This document shows, in pieces, positions 17,874-26,805 of a stretch of DNA of 64,000 nt; position 1 is the stretch's first letter; every line of letters begins with the position of its first letter. A program made the translations under genes and the position numbers. Below the pieces are notes generated by a model. That model was not told the DNA's origin. It worked only from the letters and a program-made list of their open reading frames with translations, and searched no databases. Source of the DNA: Alistipes sp. (GTDB lineage Bacteria; Bacteroidota; Bacteroidia; Bacteroidales; Rikenellaceae); contig JAGBXX010000015.1 of NCBI GenBank assembly GCA_017629035.1, forward strand, positions 91,739 through 155,738, written 5' to 3'.

Positions 17874-19169
17874 ATGAAACGACTCATTCTTTCTGCCGTG
17901 GCGATATTCGCAGCACTCGCCTCACTCTCGGCACAGACATTCGAAACTAACTTTACGGATAATACTCTGCGCATTGACTACACCTTTGCAGGCAATAGCT
18001 CGGAGCAGTATATCGCCCTGCGTGAGCTCTCCGCAACCGAGGGCTGGTGGGGACGTCGTGTAAACCTTAGCAACGTACCTCTCGAGGGCAATGGCGACCT
18101 CACACTCTACGACGTAGAGAGTGGTGCTGTGCTCTACAAGACATCGTTCTCATCACTCTTCCAGGAGTGGATCACAACACCCGAGGCCTCAACAATAAGC
18201 AAGAGCTTTGAGTTCACACTCCTCGTGCCTATGCCTAAGAGCAGCGTTGTTGCCGAGTTGGTGTTGCGTGACAACACAGGCAAGCAGAGCAAGCTCCGCC
18301 ACACCATATCTCCCGAGGATCGTCTTATCCGTGACCGCTCAAAGCAGAGTGCACTACCCTACGAGTATCTACACAAGGGTGGCGACTCGAAGGAGGCTAT
18401 CGACGTGGTGATCTTGGCCGAGGGCTACACCACAGAGGAGATGGATATCTTTATGAAGGATGCGCAGATTACCACCGACGAGATCTTGTCGTACGAGCCA
18501 TTCAAGAGCCATAAGGATAAGTTCAACTTCATTGCCGTGAAGTGCCCATCAATAGATAGCAACGTGAGCGTGCCTCAGCAGGGTGCATGGCGTGAGACTG
18601 CCGTGGGCTCAAACTTCCTCACGTTCTACATGGACCGCTACCTCACATCGGGCAACGTATATGCCATGTACGACTTGACGACAAATATCCCTTGCGAGCA
18701 CTTTATAATCCTCGCTAACACAGATACTTACGGCGGTGGTGGTATTTACAACTCATACACCCTCACTACGGCTCACCACCGTGACTTCCGTCCAGTGGTA
18801 GTTCACGAGTTTGGCCACTCGTTCGGAGGTCTTGGCGACGAGTATTTCTACGACAATGGCGACAACAACGACGAGATGCACTCACTCACACACGAGCCAT
18901 GGGAGCCTAATATCACTACTCTCGTAGACTTCGAGTCAAAGTGGGCCGATATGGTCGACAAGAAGATCGAGATCCCAACCCAGGTTACCGAGAAACGCAC
19001 AAAGAACTACACCGTGGGTGTCTACGAAGGTGGTGGCTATCGTACCAAGGGTATCTATCGCCCAACAGATGTCTGCCGCATGCGCAACAACACTGCCGAG
19101 CGCTTCTGCCCAGTCTGCGAGCGCGCACTGGAGCGTGTGATACTACACCAGACCGTAGATCAGAAATAG
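17874..19169 (+). CDS. secreted M64-family (IgA peptidase-like) metallopeptidase
   Basis: A 431-residue exported zinc protease. The signal peptide is residues 1-20 (ASLSAQ). The N-terminal 140 residues form a beta-rich M64 N domain. The active site HEFGHSFGGLGDEY begins at His311, giving an extended HExxHxxGxxxD zinc site with Glu312 catalytic. The family name comes from a Clostridium IgA protease, but whether this one cuts immunoglobulin cannot be inferred. It stands alone between a divergent promoter region and its own terminator. Length is typical for Bacteroidetes members. Confidence 0.9.
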   Translation: MKRLILSAVAIFAALASLSAQTFETNFTDNTLRIDYTFAGNSSEQYIALRELSATEGWWGRRVNLSNVPLEGNGDLTLYDVESGAVLYKTSFSSLFQEWITTPEASTISKSFEFTLLVPMPKSSVVAELVLRDNTGKQSKLRHTISPEDRLIRDRSKQSALPYEYLHKGGDSKEAIDVVILAEGYTTEEMDIFMKDAQITTDEILSYEPFKSHKDKFNFIAVKCPSIDSNVSVPQQGAWRETAVGSNFLTFYMDRYLTSGNVYAMYDLTTNIPCEHFIILANTDTYGGGGIYNSYTLTTAHHRDFRPVVVHEFGHSFGGLGDEYFYDNGDNNDEMHSLTHEPWEPNITTLVDFESKWADMVDKKIEIPTQVTEKRTKNYTVGVYEGGGYRTKGIYRPTDVCRMRNNTAERFCPVCERALERVILHQTVDQK

Positions 19170-19173
19170 CAAA

Positions 19174-19217
19174 CAAAGAGGATATTCCGCCACGTGTAGA
19201 ATAGCCTCTTTTTTTTG
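19174..19217 (+). terminator. terminator of the M64 gene
   Basis: Stem 175-187 with 199-211 (one mismatch, AAAGAGG...CCTCTTT) followed by eight or more T. Confidence 0.8.
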
Positions 19218-19248
19218 CAGTACATCAACGCTTTTGGGGAAAAATATT

Positions 19249-19256
19249 TAATTTTG
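19249..19256 (+). promoter_or_regulatory. possible -7 element of the BspA-like gene
   Basis: TAATTTTG about 48 nt before the ATG. No -33 element at normal spacing, so this is weak. Confidence 0.3.
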
Positions 19257-19303
19257 CTATCTCACAATGAATAACATAATTATAAACTAATAAAGAAACT
19301 ACT

Positions 19304-21649
19304 ATGCGACACATTACTACACTATTAACCCTAATGGTGTTATTTGTCACCAGCCTATTTGCTACCCCAGCGGCAAAGGAGGGAATAACATCAACTATCA
19401 GCTACACAGCAACCGAGAAGCTAAAGTTCGAAAACAAGGAGGCATTTGGACTCAAAATCGCCGCACACAAGTACGATAAGGCGACTTTGGTGGGCACTAT
19501 TCAATTCGAGGGCGAAATTAAGACTATCGCAGAGAAGACATTCTACGGCATGCTATCACTTGAGAGCATAGCCTTTCCCGACTGCGTTACAACCATCGGC
19601 AAATCGGCACTAAGTGGATGCAAAAACCTCACAAACGTAACTTTGGGCAGTGGTGTTACAACACTACGCGAAGCAGCACTATTCGACTGCAACAAGCTTG
19701 AGAGCATAAACATTCCAAACGGTGTTACATCAATCGAGGCCAACGTATTCGGCCAATGCTCAAGCCTAAAGAGCGTAACACTGCCCGAGACATTAAAACA
19801 TATTGGATATAGAGCATTCTACAACTGCACAAAACTCAAAAAGATAACACTCCCTAATAGTGTAACAACCATTCAAAGTGAAGCATTTAGTGGCTGCGAA
19901 AATTTGATGAACATAACCATTCCAAATGGCATAAAGAAAATCGATTCAGAGACTTTCAGCAACTGTAAGAGATTGAGTAGCATTAACATTCCTAACAGCG
20001 TACTCACGATTGGAACTCACGCTTTCAAGAACTGCTCAGGCCTTAGAAACATCACTATCCCAAATAGTGTTACATCTGTTGCAAGCAACTCATTCTCTGG
20101 TTGTACAGGGCTCGAAAATGTCACAACCGACAGCAAGGCCTCGCTCAGCGCATTGGTACGACGCAACGATGTTGTGTACAACGACAAATTAGGATCTTTC
20201 AATCTTGTGTTGGGCGAGAGCATCAATGATATCGGAAGTACGTTTTTATCTTGCGGCAACGTCAAGAGCCTAATCCTCCCAAATAGCATTACATCGATTG
20301 GCAGTTATGCATTCAATGGTAGTAGCAGCATCAAAAGCATAACTATTCCAGACAGCGTAACCGAGATTGGCAACTGCGCATTCGAGTATTGCAACAACCT
20401 CACAACCGTAATTATCGGCAATGGAGTTCGATCGATTGGACTAAACGCATTTGAATACTGCAGTAATCTTACAAATATCACCATAGGTAAGAACCTAAAT
20501 ACCATCACTGACAACCCATTCTTTGGCTGCAATATCAAGAATGTTACCACAGACAACATAGAGGCTCTCAAGCACCTACTCAAAGAAGTATATAACTTCA
20601 AGATTAATGCCGTACTCGGTAATTGCATTACTGAGATTGCGGACGAATACTTCAAAGGCTACGAAAACCTATTGAGCATTGATATTCCTGGAAGTGTAAC
20701 ACGCATTGGTAAATACGCATTCCACGAGTGCGAAAATTTGCAACGAGTAACATTGCACGATGGCATCAAGGTTATTGATGAAAAAGCATTCTTGTTTTGC
20801 ATAAGCCTTGGTAGCATCTCTATTCCCGACTCTGTAACCACAATTGGAGCGGAGGCATTAGCTAATTGCTTTGAGTTAAAGAGCGTAAAACTTCCAGAAA
20901 ATTTGACAACAATCGAGTTTCATCTAGTTGGAGAGTGTTCTAACCTCAAACAGATAACTATTCCAGATAGTGTAACGAAGATTGAAGACTTGGCATTCGG
21001 CAAATGCAGTATGTTGGAGAGTGTCACCATGAGCAAGAACGTGACATATATTGGCAGTGAGGCATTTTTATGGTGTGAGAATCTACAAACCATAACTATA
21101 CCTAAGGGCGTTACCGACATCGGAGAAGGTGCGTTCTACGGCTGTACCTCACTTGCAAGTTTAACTATTCCCGATAGTGTAACAATGATTGAGGATAATG
21201 CATTTGCAAATTGCACCTCACTAACAAGTGTGACGATTCCCAATAGCGTAACAAAGATTAGAGATTATACATTTGCAGATTGCACCTCGCTGACAAGTGT
21301 GACGATTCCCAATAGTGTAACGACGATTGGAGATTGTGCATTTGAAAATTGCACCTCGCTGACAAGTGTAACGATTCCCAATAGCGTAACGACGATTGGA
21401 GTTTGTGCATTTGTATGGTGCGAGAAGCTACAAACTATAACTATACCAAAGGGTGTAACCTACATTGGAGATAGTGCATTCTCCGGTTGTGATGGCATGT
21501 CACACATCACCATGGAGTGCGCTGCGCCCCCTAAAATCAACGAGGATTCTATACCCGAAGAGACGACTATCTACGTTCCCGCAGGCAGCAAGGTAAAATA
21601 CCTAAATAGTATGTGGAGCAGATATAGAAATTACATACAAGAGCGATAG
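19304..21649 (+). CDS. secreted BspA-like leucine-rich repeat protein
   Basis: A 781-residue exported protein. A signal peptide (residues 1-20, FVTSLFAT) is followed by about 25 LRR_5 repeats of about 23 residues with consensus SVTTIGxxAFxxCxxLxxITIP. Such proteins are surface adhesins or binding proteins in Bacteroidetes. Two interruptions of the repeat pattern (near residues 285 and 415) are shared with related proteins and contain NVTTDS/NVTTDN. The end PEETTIYVPAGSKVKYLNSM is the usual cap of this repeat family, and no separate sorting domain is visible. Four 69-bp units near 21167-21442 are nearly identical, a sign of recent repeat expansion. The A/T content is higher than in the flanking enzymes. 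Confidence 0.9.
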   Translation: MRHITTLLTLMVLFVTSLFATPAAKEGITSTISYTATEKLKFENKEAFGLKIAAHKYDKATLVGTIQFEGEIKTIAEKTFYGMLSLESIAFPDCVTTIGKSALSGCKNLTNVTLGSGVTTLREAALFDCNKLESINIPNGVTSIEANVFGQCSSLKSVTLPETLKHIGYRAFYNCTKLKKITLPNSVTTIQSEAFSGCENLMNITIPNGIKKIDSETFSNCKRLSSINIPNSVLTIGTHAFKNCSGLRNITIPNSVTSVASNSFSGCTGLENVTTDSKASLSALVRRNDVVYNDKLGSFNLVLGESINDIGSTFLSCGNVKSLILPNSITSIGSYAFNGSSSIKSITIPDSVTEIGNCAFEYCNNLTTVIIGNGVRSIGLNAFEYCSNLTNITIGKNLNTITDNPFFGCNIKNVTTDNIEALKHLLKEVYNFKINAVLGNCITEIADEYFKGYENLLSIDIPGSVTRIGKYAFHECENLQRVTLHDGIKVIDEKAFLFCISLGSISIPDSVTTIGAEALANCFELKSVKLPENLTTIEFHLVGECSNLKQITIPDSVTKIEDLAFGKCSMLESVTMSKNVTYIGSEAFLWCENLQTITIPKGVTDIGEGAFYGCTSLASLTIPDSVTMIEDNAFANCTSLTSVTIPNSVTKIRDYTFADCTSLTSVTIPNSVTTIGDCAFENCTSLTSVTIPNSVTTIGVCAFVWCEKLQTITIPKGVTYIGDSAFSGCDGMSHITMECAAPPKINEDSIPEETTIYVPAGSKVKYLNSMWSRYRNYIQER
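21167..21442 (+). repeat. four tandem 69-bp units inside the LRR gene
   Basis: Units start at 21167, 21236, 21305 and 21374, each encoding 23 residues that begin IPNSVT or IPDSVT. The first three are close to identical and the fourth diverges in its second half. Confidence 0.85.
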
Positions 21650-21659
21650 CATTGCTCCT

Positions 21660-21690
21660 GGGTGTCCAAGCGGTTTGGACACCCTTTTTT
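21660..21690 (+). terminator. terminator of the LRR gene
   Basis: Stem GGGTGTCCAA/TTGGACACCC with a short loop, followed by six T. Confidence 0.9.
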
Positions 21691-21795
21691 CATTAAAAGA
21701 GCACCCAAATAGTATAGCTTGGAGGCTACGGCAGGCCCGAAAATAAAAATTGATTGCAAAATTAGAGTATGTACCCTATTTTTTAATAAAAATAT

Positions 21796-21826
21796 TTGTT
21801 TTTGGGGGAAATATTGCTTAAATTTG
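21796..21826 (+). promoter_or_regulatory. promoter of the biotin-dependent carboxylase subunit
   Basis: TTTG, 20 bp, TAAATTTG. The leader to the ATG at 21904 is about 70 nt. I see no riboswitch fold in it. Confidence 0.6.
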
Positions 21827-21903
21827 TTATTCGAACAGACAGACTACGTCTGTATAACCGAGAAACTAAACCTAAAAACTAACAAATAAAACCTTTGTAA
21901 ACT

Positions 21904-24249
21904 ATGACAAAGATCCTGAAAATTCGTGACCTTACTTTGCGTGACGGCCAGCAGTCGTCTTTCGCAACACGTATGACTCAGCAGCAGGTAGACCGCTGTC
22001 TTCCTTACTACAAGGATGCAGGCTTCTACGCTATGGAGGTATGGGGCGGTGCTGTGCCCGACTCTGTGATGCGCTACCTCAACGAGAACCCTTGGACCCG
22101 TCTTGAGACTATCAAGAAGGCCGTAGGCGATGTATCGAAGCTCACTGCTCTCTCACGTGGTCGTAACCTCTTTGGTTATGCTCCTTACACCGACGAGATC
22201 ATCGACGGCTTCTCACGCAACGCTATCGAGAGCGGCTTGGGTATCATGCGTATCTTCGACGCCTTGAACGATGTTGACAACGTTAAGTCGACTATCAAGT
22301 ATATCAAGCAGTATGGCGGTATCGCTGACTGCGCTGTCTGCTACACCGTAGATCCTAAGTACTCTGACGGCCAGGAGCACGAGAAGGTATTTACCGACGA
22401 GTACTTCCTCGACAAGGCTCGCCAGATGGCAGAGCTCGGCGCCGACATGATCACTATCAAGGATATGTCAGGTTTGATTCCACCTGCACGTGTAGCTGGT
22501 CTTATCAAGCTCTTGAAGAAGGAGCTCGGCGTAGTTGTCGACTTCCACACACACTGTACTCCAGGCTACGGTCTTGGCTCTGTATATGCAGCTATCGTTG
22601 CAGGTGTTGACATCGTCGACACTAACTGCTGGTGGTTTGGTGGTGGTACAGGTGCTCCAGCTGTTGAGCTTGTATACCTCTTCTGTAAGAAGCTCGGCAT
22701 TGAGCTCGGCGCTAACATGGAGGCTGTGGCTAAGATCAACGAGCAGTTGAAGGATATCCGCAAGGAGCTTGAGCTCTCAGTATTCGGTGCTGAGAAGCCT
22801 CTTCCAAAGCCATTCAACCCTCTTACTGACGAGGTTCCTGCCGAGGTTGACGCATTGCTCGACCGCTGCGTTAAGGCAGCACAGGAGGAGAACTGGGATG
22901 AGCTTCTCGTAGCATCTCAGGCTATCGAGGCATACTTCGGCTTCCCAGCTCCTAACAAGCTCGTTCAGGATGCTGAGATCCCTGGTGGTATGTACTCTAA
23001 CATGGTAGCTCAGCTCAAGCAGCTCGGCGCTGAGGACATCCTCCCACGTGCCATGGAGCTTATTCCTCCAGTACGTTTGGCTGCAGGTCTTCCACCTCTC
23101 GTAACTCCAACATCACAGATCGTGGGTGCTCAGGCCGTGAACTGCGCTATGGACGAGAAGGCAGGTCGTGCAATGTACACCAATAAGAGTGCTCAGTTCG
23201 TAGGTCTTGTTAAGGGTGACTACGGTCGTACTCCTGTTAAGATCTCTGAGGACTTCCGTGAGAAGATTTGTGGTTTCCGCGAGGAGCGTCCATACGACAC
23301 ATCTAAGTACCAGAAGCAGCCTAACCCTGCATTGGAGAAGGCAGGTGGCGTGCTCTTGGCAGAGAACGAGAAGGAGGAGCTCTTGCTCGAGTTGTTCCCA
23401 CTCGTAGCCAAGGCTTACCTCACAGGTATCAAGGAGGCTGCTTATGCTGAGAAGGTTGCTGCTGATCCATCACTCAAGAAGGAGGAGGCAGTAGAGCTTC
23501 AGCCTATCACTGGCGACACTATCGTTGCACCACTCCCAGGCCGTGTTATCGAGCTCAAGGTTAAGGTTGGCGATATGGTTACCGTAGGTCAGGAGGTGGC
23601 TATCCTCGAGGCTATGAAGATGGAGAACTCTATCACTTCGGACTTCGCTGGTCGTGTTAAGCAGATCATCGTAAAGGAGGGTGACACTGTTCAGGCTGAG
23701 GGCGTTATCATCGAGATTGAGAGCGCTAAGGCTGGTGGTGCTGCTGGTGGCAAGCGTCCTGTAACTGGTAAGACAGTATGTGCTCCACTCCCAGGCCGTG
23801 TTATCGAGCTCAAGGTTAAGGTTGGTGATAAGGTATCTGCAGGCCAGGAGGTTATGATCCTCGAGGCTATGAAGATGGAGAACTCTATCACAACTGACTA
23901 TGCTGGCTTCGTTAAGCAGATCTTGGTTGCTGAGGGCGACACCGTAGCTGCCGACGCTATCCTTATCGAGGTTGCCGACTCTATGGACGATGCTGAGGGC
24001 GATGCAGCTGCTGAGCGCAAGGTTACTGCTGCTGATGGCAAGACTGTTAACGCACCTCTCCCAGGCCGTGTTATCGAGATCAAGGTTAAGGCTGGTGATA
24101 CAGTGACTATCGGTCAGGAGGTTATGATCCTCGAGGCTATGAAGATGGAGAACTCAATCTCGTCTGACTATGCTGGTAAGGTTCTTGGCTTGCTCGTTGC
24201 CGAGGGCGACACCGTAGCTGCTGATCAGCCACTCGTGGTTATCGAGTAG
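21904..24249 (+). CDS. oxaloacetate decarboxylase alpha / pyruvate carboxylase B-type subunit with three biotinyl domains
   Basis: A 781-residue carboxyltransferase. The HMGL-like TIM barrel starts RDLTLRDGQQSS with the metal-ligand Asp. MITIKDMSGL carries the expected carboxylated Lys, and DFHTHCTPG the metal His pair. A conserved carboxylase domain runs to about residue 500. Three biotinyl domains follow, each with EAMKMENS, so the biotinylated lysines should be Lys572, Lys657 and Lys747. Most family members have one. No beta (membrane) or gamma subunit, nor a biotin carboxylase, lies nearby, so decarboxylase and carboxylase roles cannot be separated. It is a single-gene unit with its own promoter and terminator. 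Confidence 0.88.
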   Translation: MTKILKIRDLTLRDGQQSSFATRMTQQQVDRCLPYYKDAGFYAMEVWGGAVPDSVMRYLNENPWTRLETIKKAVGDVSKLTALSRGRNLFGYAPYTDEIIDGFSRNAIESGLGIMRIFDALNDVDNVKSTIKYIKQYGGIADCAVCYTVDPKYSDGQEHEKVFTDEYFLDKARQMAELGADMITIKDMSGLIPPARVAGLIKLLKKELGVVVDFHTHCTPGYGLGSVYAAIVAGVDIVDTNCWWFGGGTGAPAVELVYLFCKKLGIELGANMEAVAKINEQLKDIRKELELSVFGAEKPLPKPFNPLTDEVPAEVDALLDRCVKAAQEENWDELLVASQAIEAYFGFPAPNKLVQDAEIPGGMYSNMVAQLKQLGAEDILPRAMELIPPVRLAAGLPPLVTPTSQIVGAQAVNCAMDEKAGRAMYTNKSAQFVGLVKGDYGRTPVKISEDFREKICGFREERPYDTSKYQKQPNPALEKAGGVLLAENEKEELLLELFPLVAKAYLTGIKEAAYAEKVAADPSLKKEEAVELQPITGDTIVAPLPGRVIELKVKVGDMVTVGQEVAILEAMKMENSITSDFAGRVKQIIVKEGDTVQAEGVIIEIESAKAGGAAGGKRPVTGKTVCAPLPGRVIELKVKVGDKVSAGQEVMILEAMKMENSITTDYAGFVKQILVAEGDTVAADAILIEVADSMDDAEGDAAAERKVTAADGKTVNAPLPGRVIEIKVKAGDTVTIGQEVMILEAMKMENSISSDYAGKVLGLLVAEGDTVAADQPLVVIE

Positions 24250-24271
24250 TGTAGCATACATATATTTATAT

Positions 24272-24300
24272 AGAGGGTGTCCTGCGGGGCACCCTCTTTG
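24272..24300 (+). terminator. terminator of the biotin-dependent subunit gene
   Basis: Stem AGAGGGTG/CACCCTCT with an inner CC/GG pair and a short loop, followed by a short T run. Confidence 0.75.
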
Positions 24301-24354
24301 TCTGTGGTATAGTAGTTGTAGGTCGAGAGTGTGTTAAACATAAAACTCAGGATT

Positions 24355-24969
24355 ATGACATTTACAACTGTTGCCGCAGCTCTGATATCTATTGTCGAGC
24401 TACCCTACGCCTACGGCGCTCTCGAGCCATATATCTCGGCCGAGACCATGCACTTTCACCATGACAAACACTATGCTGGCTATGTTGCCAAGCTCAACGA
24501 GCTTATCGAGGGCTCACGCTACGCCACAATGCCTCTGGAGGAGATCGTGCGCCAGAGCGAGGGCGCAATATTCAACAATGCCGCACAGGCCTGGAACCAT
24601 GTGTTCTACTTCGAGCAGTTTGCCCCAAACGCTCGACACCACCCCGAGGGTAAGCTGCTACGCTCTATAGAGATGCAGTTTGGCTCGGTCGACGAGCTTA
24701 AGAGGTCGATGGTGAGCACTGCCACCTCGCTCTTTGGCTCGGGTTGGGTGTGGCTTGCAGCTGATAATGATGGCATGCTCTATGTCATCACCAAGCCCAA
24801 TGCGGGCACACCGCTCACTGACGGCCTACACCCACTTCTATGCCTCGATGTGTGGGAGCATGCCTACTATCTCGACTACCGCAACATACGCAAAGATGCC
24901 GCTGCGGAGTGTTTCAAGGTGGTGGACTGGGCTAAGGTCGAGGAGCGATACGAGAACATCACAAAATAG
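24355..24969 (+). CDS. superoxide dismutase, Fe/Mn type
   Basis: A protein of about 204 residues that dismutates superoxide using Fe or Mn. Metal ligands by family pattern are His35 (in MHFHHDKHY), the His of AQAWNHVFYF, and Asp and His of LDVWEHAYYLDY. GSGWVWL is also conserved. The N-terminus is odd: about 12 extra residues (VAAALISIV) precede the usual ELPYAYGALEP start. An in-frame GTG at 24331 would extend it further. ATG at 24355 is my choice. The extra stretch is mildly hydrophobic but too short for a convincing signal peptide. Metal preference cannot be settled by eye. Confidence 0.88.
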   Translation: MTFTTVAAALISIVELPYAYGALEPYISAETMHFHHDKHYAGYVAKLNELIEGSRYATMPLEEIVRQSEGAIFNNAAQAWNHVFYFEQFAPNARHHPEGKLLRSIEMQFGSVDELKRSMVSTATSLFGSGWVWLAADNDGMLYVITKPNAGTPLTDGLHPLLCLDVWEHAYYLDYRNIRKDAAAECFKVVDWAKVEERYENITK

Positions 24970-24971
24970 AG

Positions 24972-25006
24972 ATAAGGGTTGTCCCAAGTATGGGACAACC
25001 CTTATT
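24972..25006. terminator. bidirectional terminator between sod and ssb
   Basis: A perfect 15-bp stem (ATAAGGGTTGTCCCA with its complement) and a 4-nt loop between converging genes. Confidence 0.75.
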
Positions 25007-25026
25007 CGTCACATTTGCCTCAAGAC

Positions 25027-25548
25027 TTAGAATGGCAGGTCGTCGGCATCCTCGGCAGGCACCTGTGGAGCCACTGGCTGTGGCTGTGGCTGCTGATACT
25101 GAGGTTGCTGTGGCTGCTGATACTGAGGTTGCTGTGGCTGCTGATACTGAGGTTGCTGTGGCTGGTAGGCACTCTGTGGAGCACTAACAGTCTGATAACC
25201 TGAGCTCTGTGGAGCGCCATCTGTGCGACGTCCCAGAAGCTTCATCTCGTCGGCAACAATCTCGATACCAAAGTGACGCTGACCATCCTTCTCCCACTCA
25301 CGGCTACGAATACGACCCTCGATGTATATCTGCGAGCCCTTGCGAACATACCTATCTGCAACATCGGCAAGGCCACGCCACAGGGTCACACTATGCCACT
25401 CGGTGTGCTCTGTTGTCTCGTTAGTCTGGCGGTTGAACACACGCTCGGTTGTTGCCAAACGCAGGCGAACAACCTTAACACCACTCTCAAGGGTACGAAC
25501 CTCAGGGTCCTGACCCACATTTCCTAAAAGAATTACCTTATTAATCAT
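25027..25548 (-). CDS. ssb: single-stranded DNA-binding protein
   Basis: A 173-residue OB-fold protein that coats single-stranded DNA in replication and repair. Residues 1-105 form the OB domain, with VILLGNVGQDPEVR at the start and WHSVTLWRGLADVADRYVRKG in the middle. The disordered linker is rich in Gln and Pro and contains three exact copies of an 8-residue unit (QQPQQPQY type). It ends in the acidic tip DDLPF that recruits partner proteins. It overlaps the lpxK stop by 4 nt, so it is translated from the lpxK transcript, which is an unusual pairing of functions. Confidence 0.95.
   Translation of the reverse strand: MINKVILLGNVGQDPEVRTLESGVKVVRLRLATTERVFNRQTNETTEHTEWHSVTLWRGLADVADRYVRKGSQIYIEGRIRSREWEKDGQRHFGIEIVADEMKLLGRRTDGAPQSSGYQTVSAPQSAYQPQQPQYQQPQQPQYQQPQQPQYQQPQPQPVAPQVPAEDADDLPF
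25087..25158. repeat. three exact 24-bp tandem repeats in the ssb linker
   Basis: The 24-bp unit starting tggctgctgatactgagg is repeated at 25087, 25111 and 25135. It encodes the Gln/Pro linker of Ssb on the minus strand. Confidence 0.9.
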
Positions 25549-26648
25549 ATCTCTTCGTCCTCTAATATTATCTCATTATTTTCTTTGCGCTTCGAACGCA
25601 CGCCCATCTCATCCTTAAACTCAATCTCCTCAATCAGGTGGCCAATAAAATCCTTGTCAGGGCCCTCCATAAGCTCAGTAACAATAGGCTGATAGTACAT
25701 CGCACGACGTAGTCGCTCAGGGAGTTTCTTCACTCTAAAGAGCTTCACAGCATCCTTCTCGGTCATAAGCACTATGGCACGAGGGTGCTGCGCAAGCATC
25801 TGATCCAGACGCTTCATATCTTCACGTGTGTAGACATAATGGTCGGGCATGATCATCTTGTCGACGATGTTAAATCGTATCTGCGCCTCTCGAATAAATG
25901 GTCGGGGGTTGCCCACGCCGGCGAGCAATATCGCCTGACAGCCGTAGTCTATATGCTCACGCTCCTCGAAGTGGAACAGAGGCTCAATATCGCCTGGGAC
26001 GATGTGCGAGAAGTAGACCTTCTGATATTCTATCGTGTGTAACTTATTGCGCCATAGACGTTTTTCGAGCTTAGTCATCTGCTCCGAGCACTTCGACACG
26101 ATGAAGAAGTGGCCTTCCGAGAGTCGTGACTTAAGATCACGCAGACGACCTCGGGGCATGAGCTTATCCTGCTCCACAGGGCGTGTGGCATCGAGAATAA
26201 CGATATTAACCTTGGCACATACACGTCTATGCTGGAAGCCATCGTCCATGATTATGAGATTTACCTCGGGGTGCTCCTTCATTATTCGCTGAATTGCCGA
26301 GACACGATCCTCGCAGACAACGACCACAGTCTCGGGGAACTTAAGCTTGACCTGGAGAGGCTCATCGCCCACCTTGAGGTAGCTGTCCGAAGTCTGCACC
26401 TCGTGATATCCCTTAGTCTTGCGGCCATAGCCTCGAGAGAGCATGGCTATCTGGTAGGAGGACATAAGCTCCGAGATAAGCATCTCGGCCATAGGCGTTT
26501 TGCCCGTACCACCGACGGTGATATTACCCACACAGACCACCGGAATGTCGAACTTGTAACTCTTGAACACACCCCAGTTGTAGAGGCGATGGCGAATAGC
26601 TATCACCGCTCCATATATCCACGAGAGTATGGTCAACAGAGGCTTCAT
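25545..26648 (-). CDS. lpxK: tetraacyldisaccharide 4'-kinase
   Basis: A 367-residue inner-membrane kinase that phosphorylates the lipid A precursor at the 4' position. It starts with a hydrophobic anchor helix (LLTILSWIYGAVIAI) and has the P-loop GNITVGGTGKTP near residues 42-53. The motifs LSRGYGRKTKG, VGDEPLQ and MDDGFQHR are those of the family. The C-terminal ends in a charged tail. Its presence marks a Gram-negative outer membrane. It has its own promoter and is followed by ssb with a 4-nt overlap. Confidence 0.95.
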   Translation of the reverse strand: MKPLLTILSWIYGAVIAIRHRLYNWGVFKSYKFDIPVVCVGNITVGGTGKTPMAEMLISELMSSYQIAMLSRGYGRKTKGYHEVQTSDSYLKVGDEPLQVKLKFPETVVVVCEDRVSAIQRIMKEHPEVNLIIMDDGFQHRRVCAKVNIVILDATRPVEQDKLMPRGRLRDLKSRLSEGHFFIVSKCSEQMTKLEKRLWRNKLHTIEYQKVYFSHIVPGDIEPLFHFEEREHIDYGCQAILLAGVGNPRPFIREAQIRFNIVDKMIMPDHYVYTREDMKRLDQMLAQHPRAIVLMTEKDAVKLFRVKKLPERLRRAMYYQPIVTELMEGPDKDFIGHLIEEIEFKDEMGVRSKRKENNEIILEDEEI

Positions 26649-26688
26649 CAGCAGTTACTTTGGTCCAAACATAGTTATACAATCTCGT

Positions 26689-26719
26689 CAAAGATACGAT
26701 TATTTTTGATAACAACCAA
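26689..26719 (-). promoter_or_regulatory. lpxK-ssb promoter
   Basis: On the minus strand TTG, 20 bp, TATCTTTG, ending about 40 nt before the lpxK ATG. Confidence 0.6.
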
Positions 26720-26791
26720 CACTACACCTCTTTTTTTTGCTCTCCGTGGTTAATAATAACCAAATTATTCGTTTGGTTCGCAAATTTTGAT

Positions 26792-26799
26792 TAACTTTG
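26792..26799 (+). promoter_or_regulatory. -7 element very close to the M23 gene start
   Basis: TAACTTTG ends only 6 nt before the ATG at 26806, which would give an almost leaderless mRNA. The nearest TTTG is 16 bp upstream. Confidence 0.4.
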
Positions 26800-26805
26800 C
26801 AAATC

